From Annona cherimola (lineage: Eukaryota > Streptophyta > Magnoliopsida > Magnoliales > Annonaceae): a stretch of 64,000 bases of DNA. The DNA lies in contig CM059975.1 of assembly GCA_030490835.1 (NCBI GenBank), positions 61,557,174 through 61,621,173 on the forward strand, given 5' to 3'. Below the pieces are notes generated by a model that worked only from the letters and a program-made list of their open reading frames with translations, made no database searches and was not told the DNA's origin. Numbering within the stretch: the first letter of the stretch is position 1; every line of letters begins with the position of its first letter. Below are positions 21,880-33,824 of this stretch, piece after piece. The position numbers and the translations under genes are program-made.

Positions 21880-24800
21880 TGTGGCGCCCCAAACCGAGAC
21901 GTCACTTCCTTACCTCAAGATCTTATTGATTGGTAAATGTGAATCAAGATTGTTGCCCTGATCATGCGGCGGGATTTTAATTGGATCTCGTCCAAAAAAA
22001 ATTTCATTTTTTTCATTCATCATTATTTCATTTATAACATAAACAATGGTACACTTGTACATATCCATTTTATAAGTTCTCAACATGTACTTATACATTA
22101 AAGGTCTTCTTGACCTAATCATGGCATTTCCATTTCATACATACATATAATCAATCATTAGTTCACCTAGAACTCAGAACTTCAAACAAGTTCATATATA
22201 TATCAACATACCTGAAAACTTCTATTCATATCATTTCACTCACCATAGGTAATCCTTTTAGCCCACATGGTACTATCTCGTACCTTTTCTCCATTTCTTA
22301 GGTCCTCGACCGCTTGAGTCTCCCAGTACCTGTCTGAGGTTTGGAAAAAAAAAACGTGAGTGATAACTCAGTAAGAAAGCTTATATTTTACAAGAAATTC
22401 ATTTTGAAGGTATATTTATTTAAAAGCATTTTTCTCCCTTCAGTAGAGGCACTTATCAAGTGATCAAGTACCTGTGGTGCAAAAACCTTTTCATAAATCA
22501 TTCAAACACTTTTCATAAATATTTCATAAATATTGGATGTGCAAATTCATCATTTCCATTGATGACGTTATCCTTCATGTGACGGTACGCTAGCACGGGG
22601 AACCCTCTTTCATGGCATGATCCTTTCCATCCTTGGCGCCGGACCTACCGACTTGGCAATGTCAAGGGGGACTCCTTGTCCACTTACTACCTCGACTAGC
22701 CTACTTGATTTCCATTCCATGCATGACTTTTAGTCACTCCGATATTATATACCCTCTTACACATGGAACTTGTCATTCTCATGTAGAGAATTATTTGCAC
22801 CATCCCTTTGAAATATCGTTTCAAATCCATACTTCATCACTTTTCATGAATAATTGCGAAACAATAAGAAATCATTTATTCAAATAGAAATAAATATTTC
22901 AATACGCATATAGACAAGGAATGACCATCCTTAAATACCTTGTAATGAAAACCAAAATCATTTAGAAAGCTGCTTGCTTACCTTGCTTGCTTAGCTTTCC
23001 GTTTCGCTTATCCCTTTGACTTTTCCTATACATATAAGAATGATATAACATTCATATATTTTCTTTTCTTGCATTCAACTCAGTTTTTCAATCCATTTTC
23101 ATTAACATACATAATTCCTTCAACTTCTCAAGTCGTTATGCCCGTATAGTACATACTTGTGCACTACATGGGCTATTACACATCACATTAAATCCCATAA
23201 ATAGGGTAATCATTCAATCACTTAATAGTTATTCAACAATAATTATTTAAAGGTTCATCACCTTCCATTTACCATTTTTTTACTCATTTTCCAAAATTCA
23301 CACATTGTTGGTCATTTTAAGCACACGTGGTCGCCTTAGACCTCATTAATTAATTCTAAAATTTGGAATTAACATCATACAATTATAACAGATATATAAT
23401 CATGAAATTTATCATATTCTCATGCATTTTTTCACAAAATCATATTTCACAAGTCATTTATCACTCATGCATATCTATTCTTTCTCATATGCCCATTTGG
23501 CAACACATATATGAGGCATTTCATAAAAATTTCTAAGTCAGAAACTTAGTCAATAATTCAGCATGATAATTAACCTTAATTAACACTGTACTTAGGTTAT
23601 TTTTATGGAATTTAAATCCACTAATCATAGGTTTCCAAAACAGCAACTTTGGAACCCATTTTTCACCCATTTAACGTGTCTTTTGACACATAACCCTAAG
23701 CTGATTTATAAATCCAACTTTTCAGCAAATAATCTCACTTTTATTAATAAAAATTTAGTTTATTAACATATATATCAATTTAGATCATTTATACATAGGT
23801 TTCATATTTCTTTTTTATTTTTTTCTCCAATTATCCACATATGCTGAAATCAGGCGTACTGAAATATCAAAATCTTGAATTAATATCAAATCAAGCATTT
23901 TTGATCTAAAATTTCTAAGATACCTTAAAAACTACATGAATTAACCAAAATAAATATTTACAGAATGAAATATTTAGTATTTCTATTTATTTTGGTAGTT
24001 TTACTTTGCTGGACAGCAGAATCCATTTTCAGATAGCCTAAATCATGTTAATTATGGGGTATATTTATACCAATAAAAATCTAATTTTTTATTTTATTAG
24101 TGTAATAATAAATATTTATTATATATCATGTAAAATTTTTAGCCTAAAATTCCTTGTATAAAAATTATTAAAAATCATTTGGTGCAGCTGATCCTGCCAC
24201 CCGTTTAATCCTGTCCAGGTTGATATTCTCAGATTTTTAATTTGTAACTGGATTATCATTTTAAGTTAAAAATTGGTTATTTCCTTAATCACCCCATAAT
24301 TATTCTTTCCAAAAATTTTCATGCTAAAATTCATCCATTTACAGTTCCGTTAATATTTTAGTTTACAACATCATATAACTTCCAGATTTGAGGTATAAAA
24401 TCAAGATTAACATATATTTACTTGATTAATTGATAATCCCTCCATTGAGCACTTGAAATTTAATTCTCTTCCTCTCCTCCTTGCTGATTTTTACGTGCCC
24501 TAGCTTCTGCCCTTGGAGAAAATTTCCATTTTTCTCTTATTTTTCTCTCTTCTCTCTCTCCTTCTCTCTTCTTCTCTCTCTTTCTTTCTCCTTCTCTCTC
24601 TCCTTCTCCCCTGCTGGAAACAGCAGCCATGCTCCTCCATTTCCTTCTTTTATTTGCTAGTTTTCTTGGTGCCCAAGTAATCCCATAGGCATTTTAGTAA
24701 ATTCCATTTTCACTTTCCACAATTGCCCTTCTTTACTTAGCTCTTAAGCAACATGTTATTTGCTCTCCAAGAAATCAACTTTCCATGATAATTAGCTTAA

Positions 24801-25272
24801 TCCATTCCATTCATCTCATAGATTTCATAATTTTATTCCATCATTTCAAATTTCATCTCAATCTGACGTTTCTACGTCAAGTTATGACCATTTGAATTTA
24901 TCTTTTGGATTTGGGATAAAAATAATTAATTATCACCCTAATCTCATCATGATTCCCTTAATCCAATCCATTCATAAGATTGGGCTCACCGTCGTGAGCT
25001 TACCTTTCAAATTTCATCGAAATCCGCCTTGTAAGCGTCAAGTTATGAATTTTCTATCATTTTTCATCTTAATTCCATAATTACACTTTAATCTCCATAA
25101 ATTAAATCATGACACCTTGTCACCTTTAAATCCTCATTAAGCCCCTCGGGTCATACCAACTCACTTTGGGCTCTGGCGATTAAATTTTTAATCACAGTTT
25201 CCAATAGAAACCCTAATTCAAAATGTGACATAATTCACAAAAATCATTCAAAATTCATTTAAATCACACATA
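21880..25272 (-). mobile_element. G2-type LTR, minus orientation, truncated at its U3 end
   Basis: It starts TGTGGCGCCCCAAACC at 21880, the family 3' end in reverse complement. It matches the G2 3' LTR along its length by eye (for example 22570-22760 with 20340-20590 and 25130-25262 with 6335-6480). The match stops near 25272, about 40 bp short of the TGTGACACCC start, so the end has been lost and no target duplication can be paired. A CT-rich tract at 24530-24612 is the GA-rich leader on the transcribed strand. No coding sequence is present. Confidence 0.8.
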
Positions 25273-25660
25273 AATCAAATATATATGTTCTCTGGCTTAT
25301 CATATAATCAAGCATTAAATGAACAAAATGATAAGGCTTTTGAAACATAATGCACCATAAGAGATTTACATCTTCAATGTTAACAATATCTTTTCCACCA
25401 GTTATGGGATAAAGACAATTATAAACAACTTGAAATAGCAATTTTAATTCAACAGAGCCAAACCTCTAGCAGGAAATGCAGCTTTCATATGCTCGTACGA
25501 GCATCAGTAGTTAAGTCTAGAGTAGGATCTTTAATAGATATATAAGCATAATCTTCAACAAAAAGATACAAAAGTTTCTTGATGGAATCTTCAACAGAGG
25601 GAGAGGGTGATGGTGCTTGTGGAGGCGAGTTTGATCATGGTTTAGATGAGGAATCTATGT
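25259..25660 (-). pseudogene. Possible envelope-like (plant transposon protein domain) scrap
   Basis: On the minus strand, 25262-25440 encodes FQVVYNCLYPITGGKDIVN and then LLWCIMFQKPYHFVHLMLDYM. This has the shape of the segment RLLIAHCIYPKGGGRNQVN...LWKVANRVKVSLP...LFLEAL in the SIR-1 third ORF: hydrophobic stretch, P-x-x-G-G, then W and a hydrophobic helix. Upstream on the same strand (25440-25660) is a Ser/Pro-rich stretch with stops. I take it as a decayed extra ORF from another element. The match is by pattern only. Confidence 0.35.
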
Positions 25661-25895
25661 TATATATGGTGTTGGTGGTGGTTTCAATAGTAAAGTGAGT
25701 GGAGGATAAAAGAAAGAGAGTGGCAATCTAAGAGAAGTGTGATTTAGCTAAATTTAGAGAGAAGACAACAAGTCAACTAGGGTGTATAAGTAAGAAGAGA
25801 GTGCGAGAATTTCATAGGATAGTGGTGGTGAAAGAGAGTTGTAGGTTAGGGTTTATCGAAGAAGAGACAACAAAGAAATTCAGATTTTCTATAAC
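25661..25895. other. Unassigned stretch between repeat fragments
   Basis: The sequence is rich in GTGGTG, GAGAG and AAGAAG. It may be the leader of the envelope-like scrap on the minus strand, or a leftover of the element to the right. I see no supported gene, RNA or element boundary in it. Confidence 0.3.
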
Positions 25896-26558
25896 GGTCT
25901 CCAGGATCCTACACGTCACATGGTGGATTCTTCGTCTAACGGTTCTTTGCTACGAAAAAGCTATCGGGAATCATACGCTCTACTCGAAAATATGGTGGCC
26001 AATACTTACCAACTGCCATCTGAGAGGAGCTGAGGTGGGGGTCTACTCCAACTGGACGCGATTTCATCGATAAAGGCCCACATCGACGCTTTATCTCGGC
26101 AAATCCAGAACTTCTCCAGGCCAGCCAACGTTAGTGCATTTGGGGCATCTACACCATAGCAGTCGACAGCAGCAGACATTTGCACGTGGTGTGGCAAATT
26201 CGGCCATCCCAGTGATGAATGTGCCTCCAATCCAGAGTCCATTAATTACGTGGGAAATTTCCAGAGAAACCCAGCAAATCAGTATGGAAACAACTACAAC
26301 CCAGGCTGGAGGAATCATCCTAACTTCTCATGGAACAACTAGACGAGGCCGAATCAGCCGCCTGGATTCTCACAGCAACCGCCGCAGCAACAGCCTGTAA
26401 GACCAATGCAGTTCAATCCACCACCGCGAGAAGAGAAGAAATCGGATCTGGAAAATCTTTTCATGCAGTTTATGCAATCCCAGATCACGAAGAACAGGAA
26501 CCTGGAAGCTCAGATAGGCCAACTGGCCTCAGCCCTGAACAACTGACCTCAAGGTTCA
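25896..26558 (+). pseudogene. Athila gag C-terminal half (ATH-2)
   Basis: On the plus strand, reading across frame changes, the order is: KSYRESYALLENMVANTYQL near 25955-26020, IKAHIDALSRQIQNFS near 26067-26115, the knuckle CTWCGKFGHPSDEC at about 26181-26222 (CX2CX4HX4C), NPESINYVGNFQRNPANQYG, an Asn/Pro-rich stretch, then ENLFMQFMQSQITKNRNLEAQIGQLASAL at 26450-26540. This is the standard end of an Athila gag before the protease. Stops and frameshifts interrupt it near 25920, 26155 and 26340. Confidence 0.8.
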
Positions 26559-27605
26559 TTGTCGAGCGACACCGAGCAAAACTCGAAAGGAAAAGGCAAA
26601 GAACAGGTCCAAGCAGTCACATTGCATAGTGGAAAGCAGTTGCCCGATGCAATTCCATTAGAATCGGTAATTGAACCCACTAATCCTCTGAGTCAGCAGT
26701 CGCAGGAGCCAGAAGAACCAGTTACTACCCAGAAGCAACCGGATGCTGAAATCGCCACGAATCCAAGGCCGCCTCCTCCATTTCCTCAGCGATTCGAAAA
26801 GCCTAAAAAGGAGGGCCAGTTCAAGAAATTTCTTGAGGTATTGAAGCAGCTACACATTAATATACCTCTTGATGAAGCCTTGGAACAGATGTCGAGCTAC
26901 GCCAAATTCATGAAAGACATGCTATCAAAGAAAAGGCGATTGATGAAATTTGAAATGGTGGCTCTAATAGAGGAAACCAGTACAAGGGTGCAGAGGAAGC
27001 TGCCTCCTAAACTCAAGGACCCAGGGAGTTTCACCATTCCATGCACGATTGGAGACCAGTACTTCGAAAGAGCCCTATGCGACTTGGGAGCCAGCATTAA
27101 TCTCATGCCCAAGTCCATTTTCAGAAAATTGGGCTTAGGGGAAGCCCGACCTACCACAGTGACGCTGCAATTGGCGGATCGATCCATCACGTATCCAGAC
27201 GGTATCACCGAAGATGTCCTTGTTAGGGTAGACAAGTTCATCTTTCCTGCTGATTTTATTATCCTGGATTATGAAGAAGATCGAGATGTGCCAATCATTT
27301 TGGGTCGACCCTTCCTCGCAACGGGAAAAGCCATCATCGATGTACAGGCTGGAGAGCTGACCATGCGAGTTCAAAGTGAACACGTTAGTTTTAGCGTGTT
27401 TAAGGCAATGCAGTTACCAAATGACCCAAAGGAATGTCTAATGATCGACATGGTGGACTCGGCAGTGCAAGCTGAATTCCAAATTTTAGCTTTCAAGGAC
27501 ATCCTAGAAGCATCGCTCGTTGGGGAAGGTAATGAATCTGATGATGATTTAGCAGAAATGATACACTATCTGCAGCAACCCCTGACATTCCCACGATACC
27601 CGTAG
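26559..27605 (+). CDS. Athila gag/protease junction ORF (retropepsin), fragment (ATH-2)
   Basis: This is the longest open frame of the window that belongs to a protein (348 codons). It begins within the gag tail (SSDTEQNSKGKGKEQ, then VTLHSGKQL) and passes a Pro-rich linker (PPPPFPQRFEKPKK). It then encodes a capsid/protease linker typical of Athila (FLEVLKQLHINIPL, LPPKLKDPGSFTIPC) and the aspartic protease core, with CDLGASINLMP at about 27078-27110 and IILGRPFLATG near 27294-27326. The catalytic triplet is D-L-G rather than D-S/T-G, as is usual in Athila. The frame is only part of a once larger polyprotein, and its ATG is not the native start. It ends at a stop at 27603, before RT. Confidence 0.8.
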   Translation: MSSDTEQNSKGKGKEQVQAVTLHSGKQLPDAIPLESVIEPTNPLSQQSQEPEEPVTTQKQPDAEIATNPRPPPPFPQRFEKPKKEGQFKKFLEVLKQLHINIPLDEALEQMSSYAKFMKDMLSKKRRLMKFEMVALIEETSTRVQRKLPPKLKDPGSFTIPCTIGDQYFERALCDLGASINLMPKSIFRKLGLGEARPTTVTLQLADRSITYPDGITEDVLVRVDKFIFPADFIILDYEEDRDVPIILGRPFLATGKAIIDVQAGELTMRVQSEHVSFSVFKAMQLPNDPKECLMIDMVDSAVQAEFQILAFKDILEASLVGEGNESDDDLAEMIHYLQQPLTFPRYP

Positions 27606-28660
27606 AAATTTGAATCGCCGGAGCTCAAGCCGGAGTCTTTTAAACAGTTAAAGCCATCAATTGAAGAGCCGCTTATCTTGGAGCTGAAACCTCTGCCTAA
27701 ACACCTCAGATATGCCTTCCTGGGAGCAGAATCCACACTCCCTGTGATTATTTCTTCTGCACTTGATCCCGTGCAGGAAGAAAAACTGCTCAGAGTGCTC
27801 AGAGATCACAAAAGGCCATAGGATAGACCATAGCAGACATCAGAGGCATCAACCCATCCTTTTGCATGCATAAGATTCAAGTAGAAGAGAATTCCAGGCC
27901 ATCTATCGAAGCGCAGAGAAGACTAAACCCAATCATGAAAGAAGTGGTAAAAAAGGAGATCATCAAATGGCTAGATGCAGGCGTGATATACCCTATCTCA
28001 GACAGTTCTTGGGTCAGCCCGGTGTAGTGTGTCCCGAAGAAAGGCGGTATGATGGTCGTCTGCAACGAAAACAACGAGCTAATCCCGACCAGAACAGTTA
28101 CTGGTTGGCAAGTTTGCATGGACTACCGCAAGCTGAATAAAGCCACCCGAAAGGATCATTTCCCACTTCCATTCATTGATCAAATACTGGACAGGTTAGC
28201 AGGACGTGAATTCTACTGCTTTCTGGATGGCTATTCAGGTTATCACCAGATAATGATAGCACCTGAAGACCAAGAAAAGACCACGTTCACATGTCCGTAT
28301 GGCACGTTCGTATTCAGGAGAATGCCATTTGGCCTATGCAATGCTCCAGGCACATTTCAGCGATGTATGATGGTCATTTTCACTAACATGGTGGAAGATT
28401 TCCTGGAGGTATTCATAGACGATTTCTCGGTATTTGGGAATTCATATGATGAGTGTTTAACCAACTTATCAAAGATGCTCCAGCGGTGTGAAGATACGAA
28501 CCTGGTTCTTAACTGGGAAAAGTGTCATTTTATGGTGCAAGAGGGCATCGTACTTGGTCACAGGGTCTCTAAACATGGAATCGAAGTGAACAAAGCTAAA
28601 ATCGAGACGATCAAGAAATTAGCTCCACCCACCTCAGTCCAAGGCATCACAGTTTTCTAG
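27606..28660 (+). pseudogene. Athila reverse transcriptase (ATH-2), broken
   Basis: 27606-27830 is the degraded link after the protease (LKPLPKHLRYAFLG at about 27685-27725 is the conserved entry to gypsy RT). RT proper runs from 27832, with NPSFCMHKI, EVVKKEIIKWLDAGVIYPISD and SPV followed by a stop at 28026 where a Gln codon is expected. It goes on through VCMDYRKLNKATRKDHFPLP (28105-28165), FLDGYSGYHQI, TFTCPYGTFVFRRMPFGLCN and the catalytic FIDDFSVFG at about 28413-28440 (Y/F-x-D-D). HFMVQEGIVLGH follows. Near 28645 a frame change moves the protein to another frame before RNase H. Confidence 0.85.
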
Positions 28661-29396
28661 GACATGTAGGATTCTATAGACGGTTCATAAAAGACTTCTC
28701 AAAGATAGCTAAGTCGTTATGTTCGCTGCTCGAAAAAGATACGTCATTCGAATTCACCAGCGAATGTATGGAAGCATTCCAGGAGCTGAAAAAGAAACTG
28801 GTATCTGTACTAATTATTATTTCTCCAGAATGGAATCTCCCATTTGAATTAATGTGTGATGCAAGTGACTATGCAGTGGGAGCAGTATTGGGATAGCGAA
28901 AAAATAAGGTTTTCCATTCCATCTACTACTCTAGCAAGACCTTGAATGAGGCACAAATGAATTACACTACAACCGAAAAGGAACTGCTAGTAGTGGTATT
29001 TTCATTTGACAAATTCAGAGCCTATCTGGTGGGCACTGAGGTGATCGTTTACACAGACCATTCAGCCATCAAATATCTGATCGAGAAAAAGGATGCAAAA
29101 CCACGCTTGATTCGATGGGTCTTACTGCTACAGGAATTCGACCTCGAAATCAAAGACTATAAGGGAGCTGAAAATCAGGTCGCTGACCATCTATCCCGCC
29201 TTGAAGGACCCCAGTTAGCTCATGATACGGAGCAAATTCGAGAAGTGTTTCCGGATGAGCAGCTATTCTCTATCTCCCCAGGTAGCCCACCATGGTATGC
29301 AGACTTCGTCAATTACATTGTCAGCGGAATGTTGCCTCCGGGGCTGAATTCACACCAAAGGAAGAAGTTTCTCCACTACGTTAAATTCTATTTCTA
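28661..29396 (+). pseudogene. Athila RNase H (ATH-2), broken
   Basis: The connection domain FLGHVGFYRRFIKDFSKIAK lies at about 28655-28715 in a shifted frame. The RNase H body follows, with LMCDASDYAVGAVLG (28851-28893), a stop at 28894-28896, then [17 protein letters not shown] (28941-28990), [19 protein letters not shown] (29052-29105) and [11 protein letters not shown] (29178-29210). These are the family landmarks in the correct order. The open frame ends at a stop at 29395. Confidence 0.85.
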
Positions 29397-29958
29397 GGAT
29401 GATCCATATCTGTTTAAGCAATGCCCAGATCAGTTAAATCGGAGATGTATTCCAGAGTGTGAACAGGAAGCACTACTGCAGAGCTGTCATTCATCGCCGT
29501 ATGGGGGCCACTTTCAAGGAGACAAAACTGCAACAAAAATACTTCAAACGGGATTCTACTGGCCATCTTTATTTAAAGACGCCCATTTTTATGTCAAAAG
29601 ATGCGATCAATGCCAACGGACAGGTAACATTTCTAAAAGACATGAGATGCCTCTCACTAATATTATTGAAGTAGAAATATTTGATGTCTGGGGTATTGAC
29701 TTCATGGGTCCATTTATTCCCTCCTTCGGAAACCAATACATCCTCGTTGTTGTTGATTATGTTTCCAAATGGGTAGAAGCGATTCCAACTCAAGCAGGTG
29801 ATGCTAAAACAGTTCTCAAATCATCAAGAAGAACAGTTCTACTCGTTTTGGCACGCCGATAGTAATCATTAGTGATGGAGGATCCCATTTCTATAACCGG
29901 CAGTTCATGACAATTCTACACAAATACAGCGTACGCCATAGAGTGACGACAGCGTATG
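29397..29958 (+). pseudogene. Athila integrase N-terminal half (ATH-2), truncated
   Basis: Integrase inserts the element DNA. The HHCC zinc domain is visible as CHSSPYGGHF (about 29483-29512) and CDQCQRTG (about 29604-29628). The catalytic core shows WGIDFMGPF (first Asp, about 29691-29717), DYVSKWVEAIPTQ, and ISDGGSHF (second Asp, about 29869-29892). The sequence breaks off after RHRVTTAY at about 29958, before the catalytic Glu. The rest of the element was lost or replaced where the SIR-5 LTR fragment begins. Frame changes occur near 29460 and 29815. Confidence 0.85.
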
Positions 29959-30819
29959 TGTATGAAAATAAAAATGTGAAATAATTAAGTTTCAAGAGGT
30001 CATGTCCATATATAGCAAGTTCAGCAAAGTGAAGTCTCAGCCCAAGTCGAATTCACTTGTGACTTTGGTGAAGTCCCACAGCCAAGTCGAATTCGCCTGC
30101 AACTTTGGACATATAGCAAAGTGAAGTCCCAACCCCAGTCGACTTCAGTTGCGACTTGGGTGAAGTCTCAACCTAAGTCAACTTTGCCTGCGACTTTGAA
30201 GGCAAAATTTTGGAAAACAAGTGGACAACAAGTTTTAACCAAAGCGAAGTCGCAACCCAAGTCGACTTCACTCATCCTAAGTCCACTTGCGACTTCAACC
30301 TATAACGTTGGAAATTCAAACGTTGGAGCATTCAACGCACATCAACCTCCACTCCAACGACTTGATCTTTTTTCCTTTATCAATATCATTGAAATAGGAA
30401 TATGAAAAAGAGGGAAAGAAGGAAAGATAGAGGGAAACACAAGATGAGCTTACACCTTCCAATATTCAAGTGTGTTGATTTCATTTGAATAAATATTGAA
30501 GCTTCAAGAGCTAGTACTTCAAGTGAGCTTATATGATTATCTTCTTCACATAATAAGGAGCTTCCAGAGCTAATTGATTACACATTGTAAAGTATAAATT
30601 CTCTTTTATCTATTTTGTTTTGTGTTATTGTCTTGGATCAGTGTTAGAGACTGATTTCAAGAAGAAGCAAAACAGGGGATTGGTTTGAGTTTGTCTCACT
30701 AACAGATTTTTGAGTTTGTCTCACTAAAAAAATTAGACTTGACTGGTTGAGTTGGTCTCACCAATAAGTGACTATTGTATATGCTCCCTAGAGCTACAAT
30801 CTAAAAGAGAGCGTGTGCT
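29959..30819 (+). mobile_element. SIR-5: Sirevirus LTR, 5'-truncated, first part
   Basis: This is a plus-orientation LTR of the SIR family. It contains a decayed palindrome array at 30030-30300 (CAAGTCGAATTC, AAGTCGACTTC and similar), the paired AACGTT blocks at 30304-30360, and the CCCTAGAGCTACAATCTAAAAGAGAGC block at 30786-30812, which corresponds to 61610-61630 and 61668-61690. The TGTTGG start is missing; the join to Athila integrase near 29959 is not a clean element end. It is interrupted at 30819 by a solo LTR and resumes at 32835. Confidence 0.75.
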
Positions 30820-32834
30820 TGATAATTGAAAATTAACAGTATATTTTATGGGCATTTTATACCAATTTGGTGGGTAATTAATTGAGTTTAATGTGAAATT
30901 TGATTTAAAATATATTTTTGCAACAATTGGGTATTAAATATTAATTTCAAGTTATTTAAATAATTTTTGTAATCTTTTCACTTGAAATTATATTTTGTTT
31001 GTTTCTATGAAATTAAATGGCTTGAAATAATTTTTATTAATAACTTGTTAATTAATTTGATGAATTAATCACTTAGTAAGGATTTTTTACAGATTAACAA
31101 GTCCATGCATGGGGCCCACCAGCCAAGTCGTCCATCTGCTGTCCAATTCATCACAAATTTGCACCATCCAAATTCCATGCAGAATTTCAGCACTCATGAA
31201 GCAAGATCCAAGCCGTTGATCTAATTCTCCAAATCTGGCCATGCAAAGCTACAATCTAGCACCGATCAGAAATTTTCTAAGCATCTATTAACAATGTCTA
31301 GAAATTCAAGCTCAAAATGATCCAGGCCGCCCATTATTATCCACTGCCTAAGCTTGATCACGTCCATGATTCAATAGAATTTAGTGGACCATTCAACACA
31401 TCCTAGCATTTTCCTGGTTAAATCTGGAAATTCCTAGCATCCAACTAGCCGCATGCAATAATCTGGCCATCCAAGCAGCGGGCCCCACATGCAAAATCAG
31501 AATTTTTCAGCATCCAAAATTTCAGATCGTTCATAATCTCCAGCAGAAAAAAATTAGTTATTCATTTAGCCCCAATTTAATCTAAGCCGTCAAAATCCCT
31601 TGCTGAAAAATCAGAACCAAACCAAGAAATCCACACCGCCCAACCTCTTTGATCTAAGCCGTCCACAATCAAACCAGCCAACCGTTCAACCGCCCATCAA
31701 TATACTCTTAAAAGCAAACCTATCCTGCACGTCCAAACGATGGTGCAAAATCCATGCCGGATGAGCCATTGCGTATGATCCGGAATAACATAATTAGAAC
31801 AACGCAGCAGTAGCCTGTGTGCACCCTACTTTAGTGCAAAATCACAGCTATAAAAAGGGGTGTGGCCTGGGATGAGCAGATTTCACAGCAAAGATTCTAT
31901 ATAGAAAATTTGAGGTAGAATTTGGAGAGCAGATTTTAGGAGAAAAAATTAAAAAGAGAAGGAGAGAGCTAGGAAGAGAGCACGGGCAAGAGGCGGACCG
32001 GCGAATTGCATGGAACGGCTGACACACCATCGGGGGCTCCAAACCAATAAGCCTTTCTAACTTTTTTCCTTTTTAATTTTTCTTGTCTTGTTTAAGATAG
32101 ATTTGAATTTTAATTTTATTTTGAACTTAAACGTGCTCGGCTAAACCCTAAATCTAGGATTTAGAATGTAGCATGCATATAATGTAGCGTGGTGTGAATT
32201 TTTAATTTATTTATGATGGATATTGTTGTTAATTTAATGTCTTCTGACTTTTATGCTTGCGTAGTACATGAGCCAGTACTTTGGCATGATTCCGTATATT
32301 AGGTGATGGAACCGAGAGGTAGAAATTTAATATACAATAATCAAGACATTAAACCTGGAAATCTAAGATTATGAGAATAGGCATGATGAACTTGAGGAAT
32401 TCCATGAACAAACTATAAAACTTAATGGATTCTAATTAACTTAATCCCATGAGAATAGATGGTTAAGAAAATTAGGGTTCGCCTTGTAGGTTTCAAAAGA
32501 ATGTTCAAAGATAAATTAGGGTTTGTTCTCCTTTAACAAACAATATCCAGATTAAATAATTATACCACTACCCATTGCAAAAGTCGCATGTGAAATCCTA
32601 AACCCTAGGTACTCTCACTCTCGTTCTCTACTCGTTCTAATTTTCAATTTTCTCTTCCCATTTTTCTATTTCTTTTCCATTTTATTTACTATATTCTCTT
32701 CTCACTTTTCTATTCCATTTTATATCTGACACGAAAGCATTTAAAAGCAAAGTTTATAGTCTTGAGTTCCCTGTGGATCGATAATTTATATATTACGATT
32801 TACGACCCGTGCACTTGTGGTGAGTTTGCCAATA
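30820..32834 (+). mobile_element. Solo LTR of Athila/Tat type
   Basis: The stretch splits a Sirevirus LTR. To its left is GAGAGCGTGTGCT and to its right GTTCTCTAGATTG, which together align with AGAGCGAAGGCTCTAGTTG at 61684-61702. The flanks therefore give a likely 5-bp duplication GTGCT (30815-30819) / GTTCT (32835-32839) with one difference. It starts TGATAATTG. It has a TATA-like TATAAAAAG at about 31849 and near its end a CCCTGTGGATCGATAA...CCCGTGCACTTGTGG block (32769-32820), typical of Athila/Tat LTR 3' ends. The last bases are ATA rather than CA, so the 3' limit is approximate. It has no coding sequence. Confidence 0.7.
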
Positions 32835-33123
32835 GTTCTCTAGATTGTATTAAATATACAATAGTGGAACCCAAGACACAAGAGGTGTGTGCTTAGAAGA
32901 GTGGAGTAGGGAAGTTTGCCCGAACCATTATATATTGTTGTCTCTTGTGTGGTTTGATTGCTTGCATTTTATATTCCATTTTCACTCTCTTATTCTATTT
33001 CATAGCACATTTCATCAAGGGGATTAAACTTACAAGGGGTTAAGTTTTAATTTGCCAAAAAAAATTTCAAGAACACAACTTACCCCTCCCTTCTTGAGTT
33101 TTGCCATAAACTCGGGACCAACA
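32835..33123 (+). mobile_element. SIR-5 LTR, second part
   Basis: The LTR resumes with TGTATT..ATAGTGGAACCCAAG, then GAAGAGTGGAGTAGGG, CCCGAACCATTATA and the end CTCGGGACCAACA at 33123. It matches 61710-61958 by eye. No primer-binding site follows, so this is the 3' LTR or a solo LTR. The flanking bases after it (GTTGA) have no visible partner because the left end is truncated. Confidence 0.8.
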
Positions 33124-33221
33124 GTTGAGCAATTTAGTTTTATAGCAGTTTGTTGTGGGTTTTGATCCATCCTCTTATCTCTTTTCTTTGGCATGAGTAA
33201 GATATTTTCCAAGTAGGATTA

Positions 33222-33824
33222 TGTAGACGCCCAGTCGAACAAGTCAGTGGTCGCTATTAATATTCTACAGGATCGATGATAATGGGAAGAACACACATGT
33301 GCAATAACATAAAACATTATGTAATATCAAATATTTTATAAATTATTTAAACTAGATGTCTCATCAAATCCAAACAGAGCTATATCCAAATGCTCGAATA
33401 TGTAAAGTATATACATCATGTCCTCCATAAATAAAAAGTCAATGTAAATAATTCTAAATTTGGATTCATCATATCCTAGCCCGATCTAGTATACCAACCC
33501 CGTGTTGGTTGCCACTCGCATACTTACCATCTAAAATATAATAAAATAAGGTGATTTCGGCAAACTCCATAAGTAGAACCAAAATATAAAATAATGTTAA
33601 AAAATATGCATATTTTATAATAAATCATAAATCATATTCAAATCAGTACCATATGCATGCTCGTGATCAAACATTCTAATGACGTATCATACGCATGATC
33701 TTCTCATCACATATGTTAAATCCAATAGGTAAGTTCGATATCTTGCCCCATCTTACATCAATGCAAAGCATGGGATAATAAAATGTGGAAAACATCATAC
33801 CTAGCCAAATGACAAGGAGGTGTA
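33222..33824 (-). mobile_element. Uncertain LTR, minus orientation, first part
   Basis: The stretch from TGTAGACGCCCAG at 33222 reads, on the minus strand, like an LTR 3' end (CTGGGCGTCTACA). A similar class of ends occurs in the G1/G2 families. It is AT-rich and has no ORF. It is split by the solo LTR at 33825-36370 and continues at 36371. 33124-33221, between it and SIR-5, is unassigned. The assignment rests on the end motif only. Confidence 0.35.

Noticed and set aside
25580..25700. Possible host-gene exon in the unassigned stretch 25442-25895
   Set aside because: Coding potential is weak on both strands with no splice pattern I can defend. The neighbouring part resembles a transposon extra ORF.
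26006..26400. Open frames on the minus strand across 26006-26318 and 26897-27241
   Set aside because: They are shadows of the Athila gag and protease frames on the plus strand, which carry the recognisable motifs.
31090..31830. CCGTCC/AAGCCGT-rich stretch as a separate repeat array
   Set aside because: Occurrences are irregular and fit the composition of the Athila/Tat-type LTR; there is no stable period.
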